Below, in pieces: positions 14,989 to 24,707 of a stretch of 32,327 bases of DNA (position 1 is the stretch's first letter; every line of letters starts with the position of its first letter). The stretch is from Rhodospirillales bacterium (GTDB lineage Bacteria > Pseudomonadota > Alphaproteobacteria > Reyranellales > Reyranellaceae). The stretch covers positions 1 through 32,327 of the forward strand of contig WHTW01000084.1 of the NCBI GenBank assembly GCA_009377525.1. The letters run 5' to 3'. A program made the position numbers and the translations under genes. The notes beneath the pieces were generated by a model. The model had not been told where the DNA came from and made no database searches. It was given only the letters and a program-made list of their open reading frames with translations.

Positions 14989-15468
14989 CTATCTCGCGAG
15001 CTCGGCGGAACGTGACTGGCGCGCCACGCGATCGAGCACCGAGTTGACGAAATTCTGCTCGCCCTGGTCATAGAACGCATGGGCGATCTCGACATATTCA
15101 CTGATCGTCACCCTGGGCGGCACGTCCTTGCGATGGATCAGCTCATAGGCGCCGGCGAGCAGGATGGCGCGCACCAACCGGTCGACGCGCTCCCAGGTCC
15201 AGTCCTGCGCCAGCGCGCCGGACAAAGTCTGCTGAAGCGCCTCCTTGTGCGCGACGGCGCCTTCGACAACGTCCTTGAACAACGGTCGGTCGGCGTCGCG
15301 GCGCATGCCGCCCTCGCCCGTCTCGCCAGTGCGCACTTTCAGGAACTGCTCGATGATCTCCGCCGGACCGTGCTGGCCCTCCTGCCACTGATAAAGGGCC
15401 TGCACCGCTGCCAACCGCGCGGCCTGGCGGCGGCTGGAGCCGAAGCCCAATGTCGGCTGTGCGCTCAC
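14989..15468 (-). CDS. nusB: Transcription antitermination factor NusB
   Basis: 159 residues from GTG 15468, whose GTG overlaps the ribH stop as GTGA. All-helical RNA-binding protein that pairs with NusE (S10) on boxA of rRNA operons. Visible: 'RRQAARLAAVQALYQWQEGQ' at the N-terminus, 'RVDRLVRAILLAGAYELIHR' and 'DVPPRVTISEYVEIAHAFYD' with 'NFVNSVLDRVAR' at the C-terminus. Placed as usual between ribH and thiL. Confidence 0.95.
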   Translation of the reverse strand: MSAQPTLGFGSSRRQAARLAAVQALYQWQEGQHGPAEIIEQFLKVRTGETGEGGMRRDADRPLFKDVVEGAVAHKEALQQTLSGALAQDWTWERVDRLVRAILLAGAYELIHRKDVPPRVTISEYVEIAHAFYDQGEQNFVNSVLDRVARQSRSAELAR

Positions 15469-15941
15469 GCGTTCCGCCAGCGGCGGCAGAGCGCCACCAT
15501 GGCGAGGCAGGCATGGGCGGCATCGCCGCCCTTGTCGCCGCGGTTGGTGAAAGCCCGCGCCCGAGCCTGCTCCATGGTGTCGACCGTGACGATGCCGTAG
15601 CCGATCGCCAGCCTCGCGCGGACCGAGAGATCCATCAGGCCGCGCGCGCTCTCGCCGCAGACATAGTCGTAATGCGTGGTCTCGCCGCGGATGACGCAGC
15701 CCAGCGCCACGAAGCCGTCGTAGTGGTCGGCCGCCAGCGCAATGGCGCCCGGGATCTCGAAGGCGCCCGGCACGACGACGCGCTCCGACAGCGCGCCATT
15801 CCTGCCGATCTCGTGTTCGGCGCCCTCGATCAGCGCATCGGCGATCTCGATGTAGTAGCGCGATTCCACGATCAGGATGCGCGCACCCTTGACCCCGGCG
15901 ACCGCCGGTCGGGCCGTCGGTGTTTCCGTGCGCGTCGACAT
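15465..15941 (-). CDS. ribH: 6,7-dimethyl-8-ribityllumazine synthase
   Basis: 158 residues. Condenses 5-amino-6-ribitylaminouracil with 3,4-dihydroxybutanone 4-phosphate in the penultimate step of riboflavin synthesis. Family marks: 'ILIVESRYYIEIADALIEGA', 'VVVPGAFEIPGAIALAADHY', 'DGFVALGCVIRGETTHYDYV', and 'GIVTVDTMEQARARA'. The start ATG lies two bases past the ribBA stop. Stop overlaps the nusB start. Confidence 0.95.
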   Translation of the reverse strand: MSTRTETPTARPAVAGVKGARILIVESRYYIEIADALIEGAEHEIGRNGALSERVVVPGAFEIPGAIALAADHYDGFVALGCVIRGETTHYDYVCGESARGLMDLSVRARLAIGYGIVTVDTMEQARARAFTNRGDKGGDAAHACLAMVALCRRWRNA

Positions 15942-15943
15942 TG

Positions 15944-17095
15944 CTAACGGGCCGGTCTGCCGGGAACCGGCTTTTGGCCGACGATCTTCAGACCAAAGCC
16001 TTCGAGGCCAACGACGGACTTCTTGCTGTGACTCAAGAGCACCATCTCGCGCACGCCGAGATCGATCAGGACCTGGGCACCGACGCCATAGTCGCGCAGC
16101 TCGCCGCCCGCGGGCTCGATCGCCTCGCCGGCGCGGCGGCGCTGCTCGGACAGCATGACGGTCGGCGGCTCGCGGATCAGCACGATGACGCCCCTGCCCT
16201 CCTTAGCGATCTCCTGCATGGAGGCCTCGATCTCGCCGCCGCGGCCGGTGTTCCTCTGGCCGAGAACGTCGGTGAAGATGTTGACGGCGTGCATGCGCAC
16301 CATGACCGGGCCGCCGGCCGCCGGGTCGCCCTTCACCAGCGCGATGTGCTGCGCCATCGTCACCTTGTTGACGTAGATGACGCAGCGGAAGTCGCCGCCG
16401 TAGATGCTGGTGAAGGTGGTCTCGCTCAGCCGCTTGACGATCGAATCGTAGCGCCGGCGATAGGCGATCAGGTCGGAGATGGTGCCGATCTTGAGCCCAT
16501 GGCGCTGGGCGAAGGTTATCAGGTCGTTGCGACGGGCCATCGTGCCGTCGTCGTTCATGATCTCGCAGACGACGCCGGCCGGCGTCAGGCCAGCCAGCCG
16601 CGCCAGGTCGACCGCGGCCTCGGTGTGGCCGGTGCGCTCCAGCGTGCCGCCGTCGCGCGCCACCAGCGGGAAGACGTGGCCCGGTGTGACGATGTCCTGC
16701 GGCCCGCACGACGGGTCGATCGCCACGGCGACGGTGCGCGCTCGGTCGGCAGCGGAGATGCCGGTGGTCACGCCCTCGCGCGCCTCGATCGAGACGGTGA
16801 AGGCGGTCTGGTGGCGGGTGCCGTTGTTCTGCGCCATCAGCGGCAGGCCGAGCTGCTCGACGCGCTCGCGGGTCAGCGCCAGGCAGATCAGGCCGCGCGC
16901 GTGCTTGGCCATGAAGTTGATGGCGTCGGGTGTCGCCCATTGGGCGGGGATCACGAGGTCGCCTTCGTTCTCGCGGTCCTCGTCGTCGACCAGGATGAAC
17001 ATCCGGCCACGACGGGCTTCCTCGATGATGTCCTCGGCCGCGGCCTTCACCTCGGAGAAGGTGATGCGCCAAGCGTCCTTTTCGAGCGCGCTCAT
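15944..17095 (-). CDS. ribBA: 3,4-dihydroxy-2-butanone 4-phosphate synthase with degenerate GTP cyclohydrolase II domain
   Basis: 383 residues. The N-terminal RibB domain (about 10-210) is intact: 'FILVDDEDRENEGDLVIPAQ' (34-53), 'RHQTAFTVSIEAREGVTTGI' and the 'RTGHTEAAVDLARLAGL' histidine. It makes the four-carbon unit from ribulose 5-phosphate. The C-terminal RibA-like domain (about 215-375) has lost the zinc site: where RibA has HSECLTGD and RCDCG this reads HAVNIFTD (269-276) followed by no cysteines. GTP cyclohydrolase activity is therefore unlikely, and a separate ribA should exist elsewhere. ATGA overlap with ribE. Confidence 0.93.
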   Translation of the reverse strand: MSALEKDAWRITFSEVKAAAEDIIEEARRGRMFILVDDEDRENEGDLVIPAQWATPDAINFMAKHARGLICLALTRERVEQLGLPLMAQNNGTRHQTAFTVSIEAREGVTTGISAADRARTVAVAIDPSCGPQDIVTPGHVFPLVARDGGTLERTGHTEAAVDLARLAGLTPAGVVCEIMNDDGTMARRNDLITFAQRHGLKIGTISDLIAYRRRYDSIVKRLSETTFTSIYGGDFRCVIYVNKVTMAQHIALVKGDPAAGGPVMVRMHAVNIFTDVLGQRNTGRGGEIEASMQEIAKEGRGVIVLIREPPTVMLSEQRRRAGEAIEPAGGELRDYGVGAQVLIDLGVREMVLLSHSKKSVVGLEGFGLKIVGQKPVPGRPAR

Positions 17096-17694
17096 GATCT
17101 TCCGTGCTCCAACAATCGTTGAACGTAACGCGCGAGCATGTCGACCTCAAGGTTGACCCGCTGGCCCGGCTTGGCCTGTCCCAGGGTCGTAACCGCTTGA
17201 GTATGTGGAATAATGTTCACGCCGAAGCGGTTTCCCTCGACCTCGTTGACCGTGAGGGAAATGCCGTCGATGGCGACCGAGCCCTTGGAAGCGATAAAGC
17301 GCGCCAGCTCGGACGGCGCCTCGAACATGAAGCGCATGCTGCCGCCTTCCGGCGTCATCGACACGATCTCGCCCACGCCGTCGACATGGCCATAGACCAG
17401 ATGGCCGCCCAACTCGTCGCCGAGCTTGAGCGACAGCTCGAGATTGATCCGGCTGCCGAGCTTCCAGTCGCCGAGATGGGTCTTGGCCAGGCTTTCGCCC
17501 GAGACCTCGACGGCGAACCAGTCGGGCCCCTTCTCGACCACCGTCAGGCAGCAGCCCGAGCAGGCGATCGAGGCGCCGATGGCAATCGGCGTCATGTCGT
17601 GCCTGGTGCGCACCACGAAGCGGCGGTCGCCGGAATTGCCGCCGGGGGTGATGGAGGTGATCTCGCCGATGTCGGTGACGATGCCGGTGAACAT
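17092..17694 (-). CDS. ribE: Riboflavin synthase (alpha chain)
   Basis: 200 residues. Dismutates two lumazines to riboflavin. Two tandem lumazine-binding domains: first from 'MFTGIVTDIGEI' with 'IACSGCCLTVVE', second with 'GHVDGVGEIVSMTPEGGSM' and 'SVAIDGISLTVNEVEGNRFG' plus 'VNIIPHT'. Starts 10 nt after ribD; its TGA overlaps the ribBA ATG. Standard length. Confidence 0.95.
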   Translation of the reverse strand: MFTGIVTDIGEITSITPGGNSGDRRFVVRTRHDMTPIAIGASIACSGCCLTVVEKGPDWFAVEVSGESLAKTHLGDWKLGSRINLELSLKLGDELGGHLVYGHVDGVGEIVSMTPEGGSMRFMFEAPSELARFIASKGSVAIDGISLTVNEVEGNRFGVNIIPHTQAVTTLGQAKPGQRVNLEVDMLARYVQRLLEHGRS

Positions 17695-17704
17695 GACCCT
17701 TTAA

Positions 17705-18787
17705 CTATGCCCCTCTCGTCCAGCTTTCCACCATGTCGCCCTGCAACGGACGGGCCGAAACCAGCCGGAACCGGGGCGCGAAATCCAGCCGGTCGAAGCC
17801 CAGCTCGCCGACCGCAGAGCGGGCGTCGGCGCCCAGAACCAAGCCTGCCCGGTAGCTGGTGATGCGGTCGATCAGGCCGGCCTTCAGGAAAGCCGCGGCG
17901 ACCTGGCCGCCGCCTTCGACCAGCACGCGGGTCAATCCGCGTTGGCCGAGCGTTTGCGCCGCGGCGGCGACGTCCACGCGCCCATCACCCGCAGCGGTGG
18001 CTTCAATGACCTCAACGCCCGCCTTCCGCAAGGCCTCGCGCCTGGCCGCCGGTGCGGCACTCGTGCACAGGAGCCAGACCGGCACCTGCCGCGCCGTCCT
18101 GGCGAGCTTCGACGTCTCGGCGAGGCCGGCCTTCGAATCGAGCACGATGCGCACCGGCGAATACGCGCCGAGCCCCGGCAGGCGGCAGGTCAGGTCGGGA
18201 TCGTCGGCCGTGACCGTGCCGGCGCCAACCAGGATGGCATCGTGGGTGACGCGCAAGCGATGGCCGTCGGCCCGCGCGCCTTCGCCCGTGATCCACTTGC
18301 TCTCGCCCGATGCCGTGGCGATGCGCCCGTCGAGCGACGATGCGAGCTTGAGGTGGAACAGCGGGCGGCCGGCGCGAAGACGCAGCAGGAAGCCGGCATT
18401 GATCTCGGCAGCCTCGTGGGCGCCCTCGCCCACCTCGACAACGATGCCAGCTTCGCGCAGCCGGGCATGGCCCTGGCCGTTCACCGGAGGATTCGGATCC
18501 TCCATCGCCGACACGACGCGCGCCACGCCCGCCCCCACGAGCGCATCGGCGCACGGCGGTGACTTGCCGAAATGCGAACAAGGCTCGAGCGTCACATAGA
18601 CCGTGGCGCCGCGCGCCGCCTCGCCTGCCTGATTGAGCGCGTCGACTTCGGCGTGCGGACGTCCGCCGTCCTGCGTGCGGCCGCGCGCGATGATGCGGCC
18701 GTCCTTGGCGATGACGCAGCCCACGGCCGGGTTCGGCCAGGTGCGCCCGAGCGACCGGCGCGCCAGCGCGAGCGCGGCGCGCATCAT
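17705..18787 (-). CDS. ribD: Bifunctional diaminohydroxyphosphoribosylaminopyrimidine deaminase / reductase
   Basis: 360 residues from ATG 18787, with AAGGA in the end of nrdR and a 4-nt gap; a longer upstream frame lies inside nrdR and is not family-like. The deaminase domain has the zinc site H45-A-E47 ('GRPHAEVDAL') and 'PCSHFGKSPPC' (C70, C79). The reductase domain begins near residue 145 ('FHLKLASSLDGRIATASGES') with 'ILVGAGTVTADDPDLTCRLP' and 'RVLVEGGGQVAAAFL'. Second and third steps of riboflavin synthesis after GTP opening. No FMN riboswitch precedes it. Confidence 0.95.
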   Translation of the reverse strand: MMRAALALARRSLGRTWPNPAVGCVIAKDGRIIARGRTQDGGRPHAEVDALNQAGEAARGATVYVTLEPCSHFGKSPPCADALVGAGVARVVSAMEDPNPPVNGQGHARLREAGIVVEVGEGAHEAAEINAGFLLRLRAGRPLFHLKLASSLDGRIATASGESKWITGEGARADGHRLRVTHDAILVGAGTVTADDPDLTCRLPGLGAYSPVRIVLDSKAGLAETSKLARTARQVPVWLLCTSAAPAARREALRKAGVEVIEATAAGDGRVDVAAAAQTLGQRGLTRVLVEGGGQVAAAFLKAGLIDRITSYRAGLVLGADARSAVGELGFDRLDFAPRFRLVSARPLQGDMVESWTRGA

Positions 18788-18791
18788 GTCG

Positions 18792-19256
18792 TCAGTCCTT
18801 GAGGTTGGTCTCGGCGAGATCGGAGATGAACTCCTCGAAGTCGCGGGCCTCGCGGAAGTTGCGATAGACCGAGGCGAACCGCACATAGGCCACCGGATCC
18901 AGCGCGCGCAGCGCGTCCATCACCAGCTCGCCGATCTGCGTCGAGGGAATCTCGCTCTCGCCGGAGCTTTCGAGGCGCCGGACGATGCCGTTCACCACGC
19001 GCTCGACACGCTCGGGATCGACCGGCCGCTTGCGGCAAGCCACCAAGATCGAGCGCGCGAGCTTGTCGCGGTCGAACTGCACGCGCTGGCCGTTTTTCTT
19101 GACTACCGTGAGCTCGCGCAGCTGCACGCGCTCGAAAGTGGTGAAGCGCGATCCGCACGACGGGCAGTAGCGCCGCCGGCGGATCGCCGAATTGTCGTCA
19201 GTCGGTCGCGAGTCCTTAACTTGTGTGTCCTCGTGACCGCAAAATGGACAGCGCAT
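18792..19256 (-). CDS. nrdR: Transcriptional repressor NrdR
   Basis: 154 residues. Zinc ribbon with C3, C6, C31, C34 ('MRCPFCGHEDTQVKDSRP' and 'YCPSCGSRFTTFER') followed by an ATP-cone ('VVKKNGQRVQFDRDKLARSI' onwards). Represses ribonucleotide reductase genes when dATP is bound. Located between glyA and ribD, the conserved alphaproteobacterial place. 30 nt after glyA. Confidence 0.96.
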   Translation of the reverse strand: MRCPFCGHEDTQVKDSRPTDDNSAIRRRRYCPSCGSRFTTFERVQLRELTVVKKNGQRVQFDRDKLARSILVACRKRPVDPERVERVVNGIVRRLESSGESEIPSTQIGELVMDALRALDPVAYVRFASVYRNFREARDFEEFISDLAETNLKD

Positions 19257-19286
19257 CTTCTCCCCCTGTTATGGCTTGCGCTTGCG

Positions 19287-20594
19287 TCAGTCGCGGTAGA
19301 TGGGAAAGCGGGAACAAAGCGCGTGAACCTTGCCGCGCACCTGGGCCTCGACCTGGGCGTCGCCGTCCGGGCCGTTCCTGGCGATGCCGTCGAGCACGTC
19401 GGCGATCAGATGGCCGACCTGACGAAACTCGGCGACGCCGAAGCCGCGCGTCGTGCCGGCGGGCGACCCCAATCGCACGCCGGAGGTGATGGTGTACTTC
19501 TCCGGATCGCCCGGGATGCTGTTCTTGTTGACGGTGATGCCGGCCCGATCGAGCACCTTCTCGGCCGACACGCCCGTTGCCTTCTTCGGGCGCAGATCGA
19601 CCAGCATGACGTGGCTGTCGGTGCCGCCGGAGATGATTTTCAGCCCGCGCTCGGTCAGCGCCGAAGCGAGCGAGCGCGCATTGTCGACGACGTTCTGGGC
19701 ATAGACCTTGAACTCCGGCCGCAGCGCCTCGCCGAAGGCCACGGCCTTGGCGGCGATGATGTGCATCAGCGGCCCGCCCTGCAGGCCCGGGAACACCGCC
19801 GAGTTGATCTTCTTGCCGATGTCGGGATCGGTCGACAGCACCATGCCGCCGCGCGGGCCGCGCAGGGTCTTGTGCGTGGTCGTCGTCACGACATGGGCGT
19901 GCGGCAAGGGGCTGGGATAGACGCCGGCCGCGACCAGGCCGGCATAGTGCGCCATGTCGACCATGAAGAAGGCGCCGATCTCGTCGGCGACCTTGCGGAA
20001 GCGCGCCCAGTCGATGTGGCGCGAATAGGCCGAGGCGCCGGCAACGATCAGCCTGGGCTTCTCGCGGCGCGCGGTTTCCTCCATCTGCTCGTAGTCGATC
20101 AGATGTGTGTCGGGCTTCACGCCGTAGGACACGACCTTGAACCACTTGCCCGACTGGTTGGCGGGCGAGCCGTGCGTGAGATGGCCGCCCTGGTCGAGCG
20201 CCATGCCCATGAACTTGTCGCCTGGCTGCAGCAGCGCCATGAACACGGCCTGGTTGGCCTGCGCGCCGGAGTGGGGCTGGACGTTGGCGAAGCTGCAGCT
20301 GAACAGCTTGCAGGCGCGGTCGATGGCGAGCTGCTCGGCCTTGTCGACCTCCTCGCAGCCGCCGTAATAGCGCCGGCCGGGGTAGCCCTCGGCATACTTG
20401 TTGGTCAGCACCGAGCCCGCCGCCTCGAGCACGGCGCGCGAGACGATGTTCTCGGAGGCGATCAATTCGATCTGCTCGCGCTGGCGATGCAATTCGCCGT
20501 TCACGGCCGCATCGATCGCCGGATCGGCCTCGGCGAGGCTGCGCGTGAACATCGGCAGCGGCGACTCGGTCGTCTTGGCAGCGGCTTGACTCAT
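19287..20594 (-). CDS. glyA: Serine hydroxymethyltransferase
   Basis: 435 residues from ATG 20594, overlapping the rpiB stop as ATGA; a TTG nine bases upstream is less likely. PLP enzyme converting serine and tetrahydrofolate to glycine and methylene-THF. The PLP lysine is K242 in 'VVTTTTHKTLRGPRGG'; also 'LIASENIVSRAVLEAAGSVL', 'TNKYAEGYPGRRYYGGCEEV' and 'ITSGVRLGSPAGTTRGF'. Normal length. Coupled to rpiB. Confidence 0.97.
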   Translation of the reverse strand: MSQAAAKTTESPLPMFTRSLAEADPAIDAAVNGELHRQREQIELIASENIVSRAVLEAAGSVLTNKYAEGYPGRRYYGGCEEVDKAEQLAIDRACKLFSCSFANVQPHSGAQANQAVFMALLQPGDKFMGMALDQGGHLTHGSPANQSGKWFKVVSYGVKPDTHLIDYEQMEETARREKPRLIVAGASAYSRHIDWARFRKVADEIGAFFMVDMAHYAGLVAAGVYPSPLPHAHVVTTTTHKTLRGPRGGMVLSTDPDIGKKINSAVFPGLQGGPLMHIIAAKAVAFGEALRPEFKVYAQNVVDNARSLASALTERGLKIISGGTDSHVMLVDLRPKKATGVSAEKVLDRAGITVNKNSIPGDPEKYTITSGVRLGSPAGTTRGFGVAEFRQVGHLIADVLDGIARNGPDGDAQVEAQVRGKVHALCSRFPIYRD

Positions 20595-21040
20595 TTCATG
20601 CAACCCTTTGACAGCTTGGCGACGCGGCCGGCATGGCGGCCGCCTTCAAATTTGGTGCCCAGAAAGACTTTTAGCGCCTCGCGCGCCGTTTCGGTTCCGA
20701 TCAGGCGCTGGCCGAAGGCCACCACGTTGGCGTCGTTGTGCTGACGCGACAGCCGGGCCGAGGTGACGTCATGGACGAGGGCTGCCCGCACTTTGGGGTT
20801 GCGGTTGGCCGCCATCGAGATGCCGATGCCGGTGCCGCAGACCAGCACGCCGCGCCTAGCCTTGCCCGAGGCCACGGCATCGGCCATGGCCGTGCCGAAG
20901 TCCGGATAGTCGACCGACTGGGTGGAGTTGGTGCCGAGGTCCAGCACCTCGAGACCCGCCTCCTGCAGGTCGCGCTTGAGAATCTCTTTCAGGTCGAAGC
21001 CGGCATGATCCGACGCGACCGCGATGGCGCCCCCCGGCAT
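20591..21040 (-). CDS. rpiB: Ribose 5-phosphate isomerase B
   Basis: 149 residues, RpiB/LacAB family. 'IAVASDHAGFDLKEILKRDL' (D11, H12 of the active site), catalytic cysteine C68 in 'GVLVCGTGIGISMAANR', and 'RLSRQHNDANVVAFGQRLIG'. Interconverts ribulose and ribose 5-phosphates; ribulose 5-phosphate is also the RibB substrate made use of in the same operon. First gene of the operon. GAGGGG lies about 14 nt before the ATG. Confidence 0.93.
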   Translation of the reverse strand: MPGGAIAVASDHAGFDLKEILKRDLQEAGLEVLDLGTNSTQSVDYPDFGTAMADAVASGKARRGVLVCGTGIGISMAANRNPKVRAALVHDVTSARLSRQHNDANVVAFGQRLIGTETAREALKVFLGTKFEGGRHAGRVAKLSKGCMK

Positions 21041-21069
21041 TTCGACGATCGATCCCCTCTAACTGTTGA

Positions 21070-21093
21070 GCCCCCGGATACCATATCGGGGGC
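21070..21093 (-). promoter_or_regulatory. GC-rich hairpin in the rpiB leader
   Basis: GCCCCCGATA pairs with TATC-CGGGGGC (one bulge) about 30 nt upstream of the rpiB start and just before its GAGGGG site. It could limit ribosome access or be the remains of a terminator. No riboswitch consensus is visible in it. Confidence 0.3.
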
Positions 21094-21285
21094 CGCGGTG
21101 TCACCGTCCCCCAAAATCGTGGAAAGCGACCCACAAGACATTGAATCGGCTGAGGAAAGCCCTGGCCCGATTGCCGGCTGAACGTTCCCTTGGCGTCGAT
21201 TGCGCCCAACAATAACTATGGTTTCTTCATGGAGTCAACAGCAGTTATGGACGGGCCGCGCAAGATAATTCTTTCGCACCGTATG

Positions 21286-21466
21286 GCCCCCGGGGCGATC
21301 GCATGGCCATTTTCCAGTCATCCCGAGCGGAGCCGCCCAAAGGGCGGCGCAGTCGAGGGACCTGTTCTTGCCGATGCACCAACAGAACAGGTCCCTCCAC
21401 TTCGCCTCGCTACGCTCGGCTTCGGTCGGGATGACGGGCGTTTTTGGCCATATGCGATCGCCCCGG
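21286..21466. repeat. 181-bp imperfect palindromic repeat element
   Basis: Both ends carry CCCCGGGGCGATCGCAT or its reverse complement (21286-21302 and 21450-21466), followed inwards by GGCC after a 2-nt indel. Further in are GTCATCCCGA (21316-21325) against TCGGGATGAC (21424-21433), and at the centre AGGGACCTGTTCT (21354-21366) against AGAACAGGTCCCT (21382-21394) with a 15-nt loop. The 'gtcatcccgagc' and 'cctgttct' words are of a type seen in dispersed intergenic repeats of many bacteria. It encodes nothing; either a MITE-like element or a repeat of the REP/BIME type. Confidence 0.75.
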
Positions 21467-21470
21467 GGAC

Positions 21471-21498
21471 GAAAAAGGGCCCGGATGACCGGGCCCTT
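21471..21498 (-). terminator. Intrinsic terminator of the liv operon
   Basis: Read on minus: AAGGGCCCGG, loop TCAT, CCGGGCCCTT, then TTTCG. A perfect 10-bp stem with T-run 20 nt past the livK stop; it abuts the palindromic element. Confidence 0.9.
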
Positions 21499-21517
21499 CT
21501 CCTCGAAGCGTCGGCTT

Positions 21518-22630
21518 CTACTTCATGGTCGGGTACGACTTGCCGTCCTTCCAGACGTAGATGTCGTAGACCGGGTTCTTGATGTCGCCCTTCTGGTCGA
21601 ACTCGAGGACGCCCACGGCGGAGTCGTACTTGCCGCTGCGCAGCGCCGCGGCGACCGCCGCCGCGTCGGTCGACTTGGCCTTGTTGGCCGCATCGGCCCA
21701 CGCCTTGACCGCGGCGTAGCTGAACAGCGTGTAGCCCTCCGGGTTGTACTTGGCGTCGCGGAACTTCTTCACCAGCGCGGCATTCTTCGGATCGTCCTCG
21801 GCCTTGGGCGGGAACGACATCAGCACGCCGTTGGTGGCGGCACCGCCGAGTTGGGCGAACTCCGCCGTCTCCAGCGAATCGAAGCCCATCATCTGCGCGC
21901 CGAGGCCCTGCTCGCGCGACTGCTTGATGATCAGCGCGCCCGCGGTGTGGTAGCCGCCGAGCACGATGATGTCGATCTTCGCCTGCTTCATCTTGTTGAT
22001 GATCGCGGTGAAGTCCTTGTCGGTCTCGTTGTAGGCCTCGTACATGGCCTCGCGCAGGCCGCCCTTGTTGAGCGCCTTCTTGGTCTCGTCGGCCACGCCT
22101 TTGCCGTAGGCCGACTTGTCGTGGAGGATCGCGACCTTGGCGCCCTTCTTGTGCTTCAGGATGTAGTTGCCGACGGTGAGCCCCTGCACGTCGTCACGAC
22201 CGCAGGTGCGGAACACCGTGGTGTTGCCCTTGGCGAAGGCATCGTCCGTGAGCTTGGGATTGGTCGAGGCCGGCGAGATCTGCAGGATCTTGGCTTCCTT
22301 GTAGATGTCCGCGGCCGGGATCGACGAGCCGGAGCAGAAATGCCCGGCCACGGCCACGACCTTGTCCGAAACCATCTTGTTGGCGACCGCGGTGGCCTGC
22401 TTGGGGTCGCAGGCATCGTCGCCGATGACCAACTCGAGCTTCTGGCCGTTCACGCCGCCCGCCGCGTTGATGTCCTCGACCGCCATGGTGGCGCCGCGGC
22501 GAAGTTGTTCGCCGAACGCGGCATACTGGCCGGTCATCGGGCCGGCCGAGCCGATCTTGAGTTGCGCGAGCGCCGGCGTCGCCATCATGGCGATCGCTGC
22601 GACGGCAAGCGCGCCGTAGGTCCTCTTCAT
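21518..22630 (-). CDS. livK: Branched-chain amino acid ABC transporter, periplasmic binding protein
   Basis: 370 residues with a Sec signal peptide (MKRTYGALAVAAIAMMATPA, cleavage after ALA-22). Mature part is a Leu/Ile/Val-type binding protein: 'IGSAGPMTGQYAAFGEQLRR', 'GHFCSGSSIPAADIYKEAKI', 'ISPASTNPKLTDDAF', 'YGKGVADETKKAL'. Binds amino acids in the periplasm and delivers them to LivHM. Very strong site AGAGGAGG before the ATG suits the high expression such proteins need. Last gene of the liv operon with a hairpin just upstream and a terminator after it. Confidence 0.94.
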   Translation of the reverse strand: MKRTYGALAVAAIAMMATPALAQLKIGSAGPMTGQYAAFGEQLRRGATMAVEDINAAGGVNGQKLELVIGDDACDPKQATAVANKMVSDKVVAVAGHFCSGSSIPAADIYKEAKILQISPASTNPKLTDDAFAKGNTTVFRTCGRDDVQGLTVGNYILKHKKGAKVAILHDKSAYGKGVADETKKALNKGGLREAMYEAYNETDKDFTAIINKMKQAKIDIIVLGGYHTAGALIIKQSREQGLGAQMMGFDSLETAEFAQLGGAATNGVLMSFPPKAEDDPKNAALVKKFRDAKYNPEGYTLFSYAAVKAWADAANKAKSTDAAAVAAALRSGKYDSAVGVLEFDQKGDIKNPVYDIYVWKDGKSYPTMK

Positions 22631-22655
22631 CTTAAGCCTCCTCTTTCACCCCGAT

Positions 22656-22671
22656 CTCCACGGGTGTGGAG
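22656..22671 (-). other. Hairpin between the DUF6867 gene and livK
   Basis: CTCCAC-GGGT-GTGGAG, 25 nt upstream of the livK ATG and 12 nt past the preceding stop. A possible mRNA-stabilising or processing structure allowing higher livK levels than the rest of the operon. No T-run on minus, so not a clear terminator. Confidence 0.35.
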
Positions 22672-22682
22672 CATGTTCTAGC

Positions 22683-23041
22683 TTAGTGCCGCTCCTCCCA
22701 GCCCAGCAAGCCTTTGCGCCGGTACAGCCACGGATACTGCCGCACCATCTGGCGCGCGTGCGTCAGGCGATAGGCGAAGCCTCCGACCGCCAGCTGCACT
22801 GCCCAGCCGAGCAGGAAGCCGCCGAGCGACCACAGGTCGCCGCCGGCCAGCGCATAATCGAAGAACCGCAGGGTTGCCGAAAGCAGCGCCGTGTAGAACA
22901 CGACCTGTCCCCACGGACGCCAGGTGATCGCCACGGCGTGGCCGGCCGCGAACGAGCCGGGCGCCACCAGGATCAGATTGAACAGCAGCACGTTGCCCAG
23001 CGTGTCGCCGAACCAGTCGAACATGAAGGTGTCGAGCGGGC

Positions 23042-23045
<4 letters not shown>
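22683..23045 (-). CDS. DUF6867-type small membrane protein of the liv operon
   Basis: 120 residues with about three hydrophobic segments ('NVLLFNLILVAPGSFAAGHA', 'WGQVVFYTALLSATLRFFDY', 'LGGFLLGWAVQLAVGGFAYR') and a basic C-terminus (QMVRQYPWLYRRKGLLGWEE). The ATG overlaps the livF stop as ATGA. I recognise it as the unassigned protein often found between livF and the binding protein gene in alphaproteobacteria. Location implies a role with the transporter, for instance assembly or regulation, but no function is known to me. Confidence 0.75.
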
Positions 23046-23797
<752 letters not shown>

Positions 23798-23861
23798 TCA
23801 GGCTCCTCTCCCCCGTTAGGGCGAGAGGTTGGGTGAGGGGGCTACGCACGTCGATTCCCCC

Positions 23862-24703
<842 letters not shown>

Positions 24704-24707
<4 letters not shown>

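Larger units (their letters stand above)
21041..21517. other. Intergenic region between livK and rpiB
   Basis: 477 nt without a gene. It holds, from left to right, the rpiB leader hairpin, presumably the rpiB promoter (not clearly legible), a 181-bp palindromic repeat element (21286-21466) and the livK terminator (21471-21498). Apparent ORFs across the element are products of the palindrome. Confidence 0.6.

Noticed and set aside
18600..18800. FMN riboswitch ahead of ribD
   Set aside because: ribD starts 4 nt after nrdR and no conserved riboswitch elements are visible there or upstream of rpiB.
21190..21582. Plus-strand ORF across the palindromic element
   Set aside because: Its sequence arises from the inverted repeat and the end of livK; no coding support.
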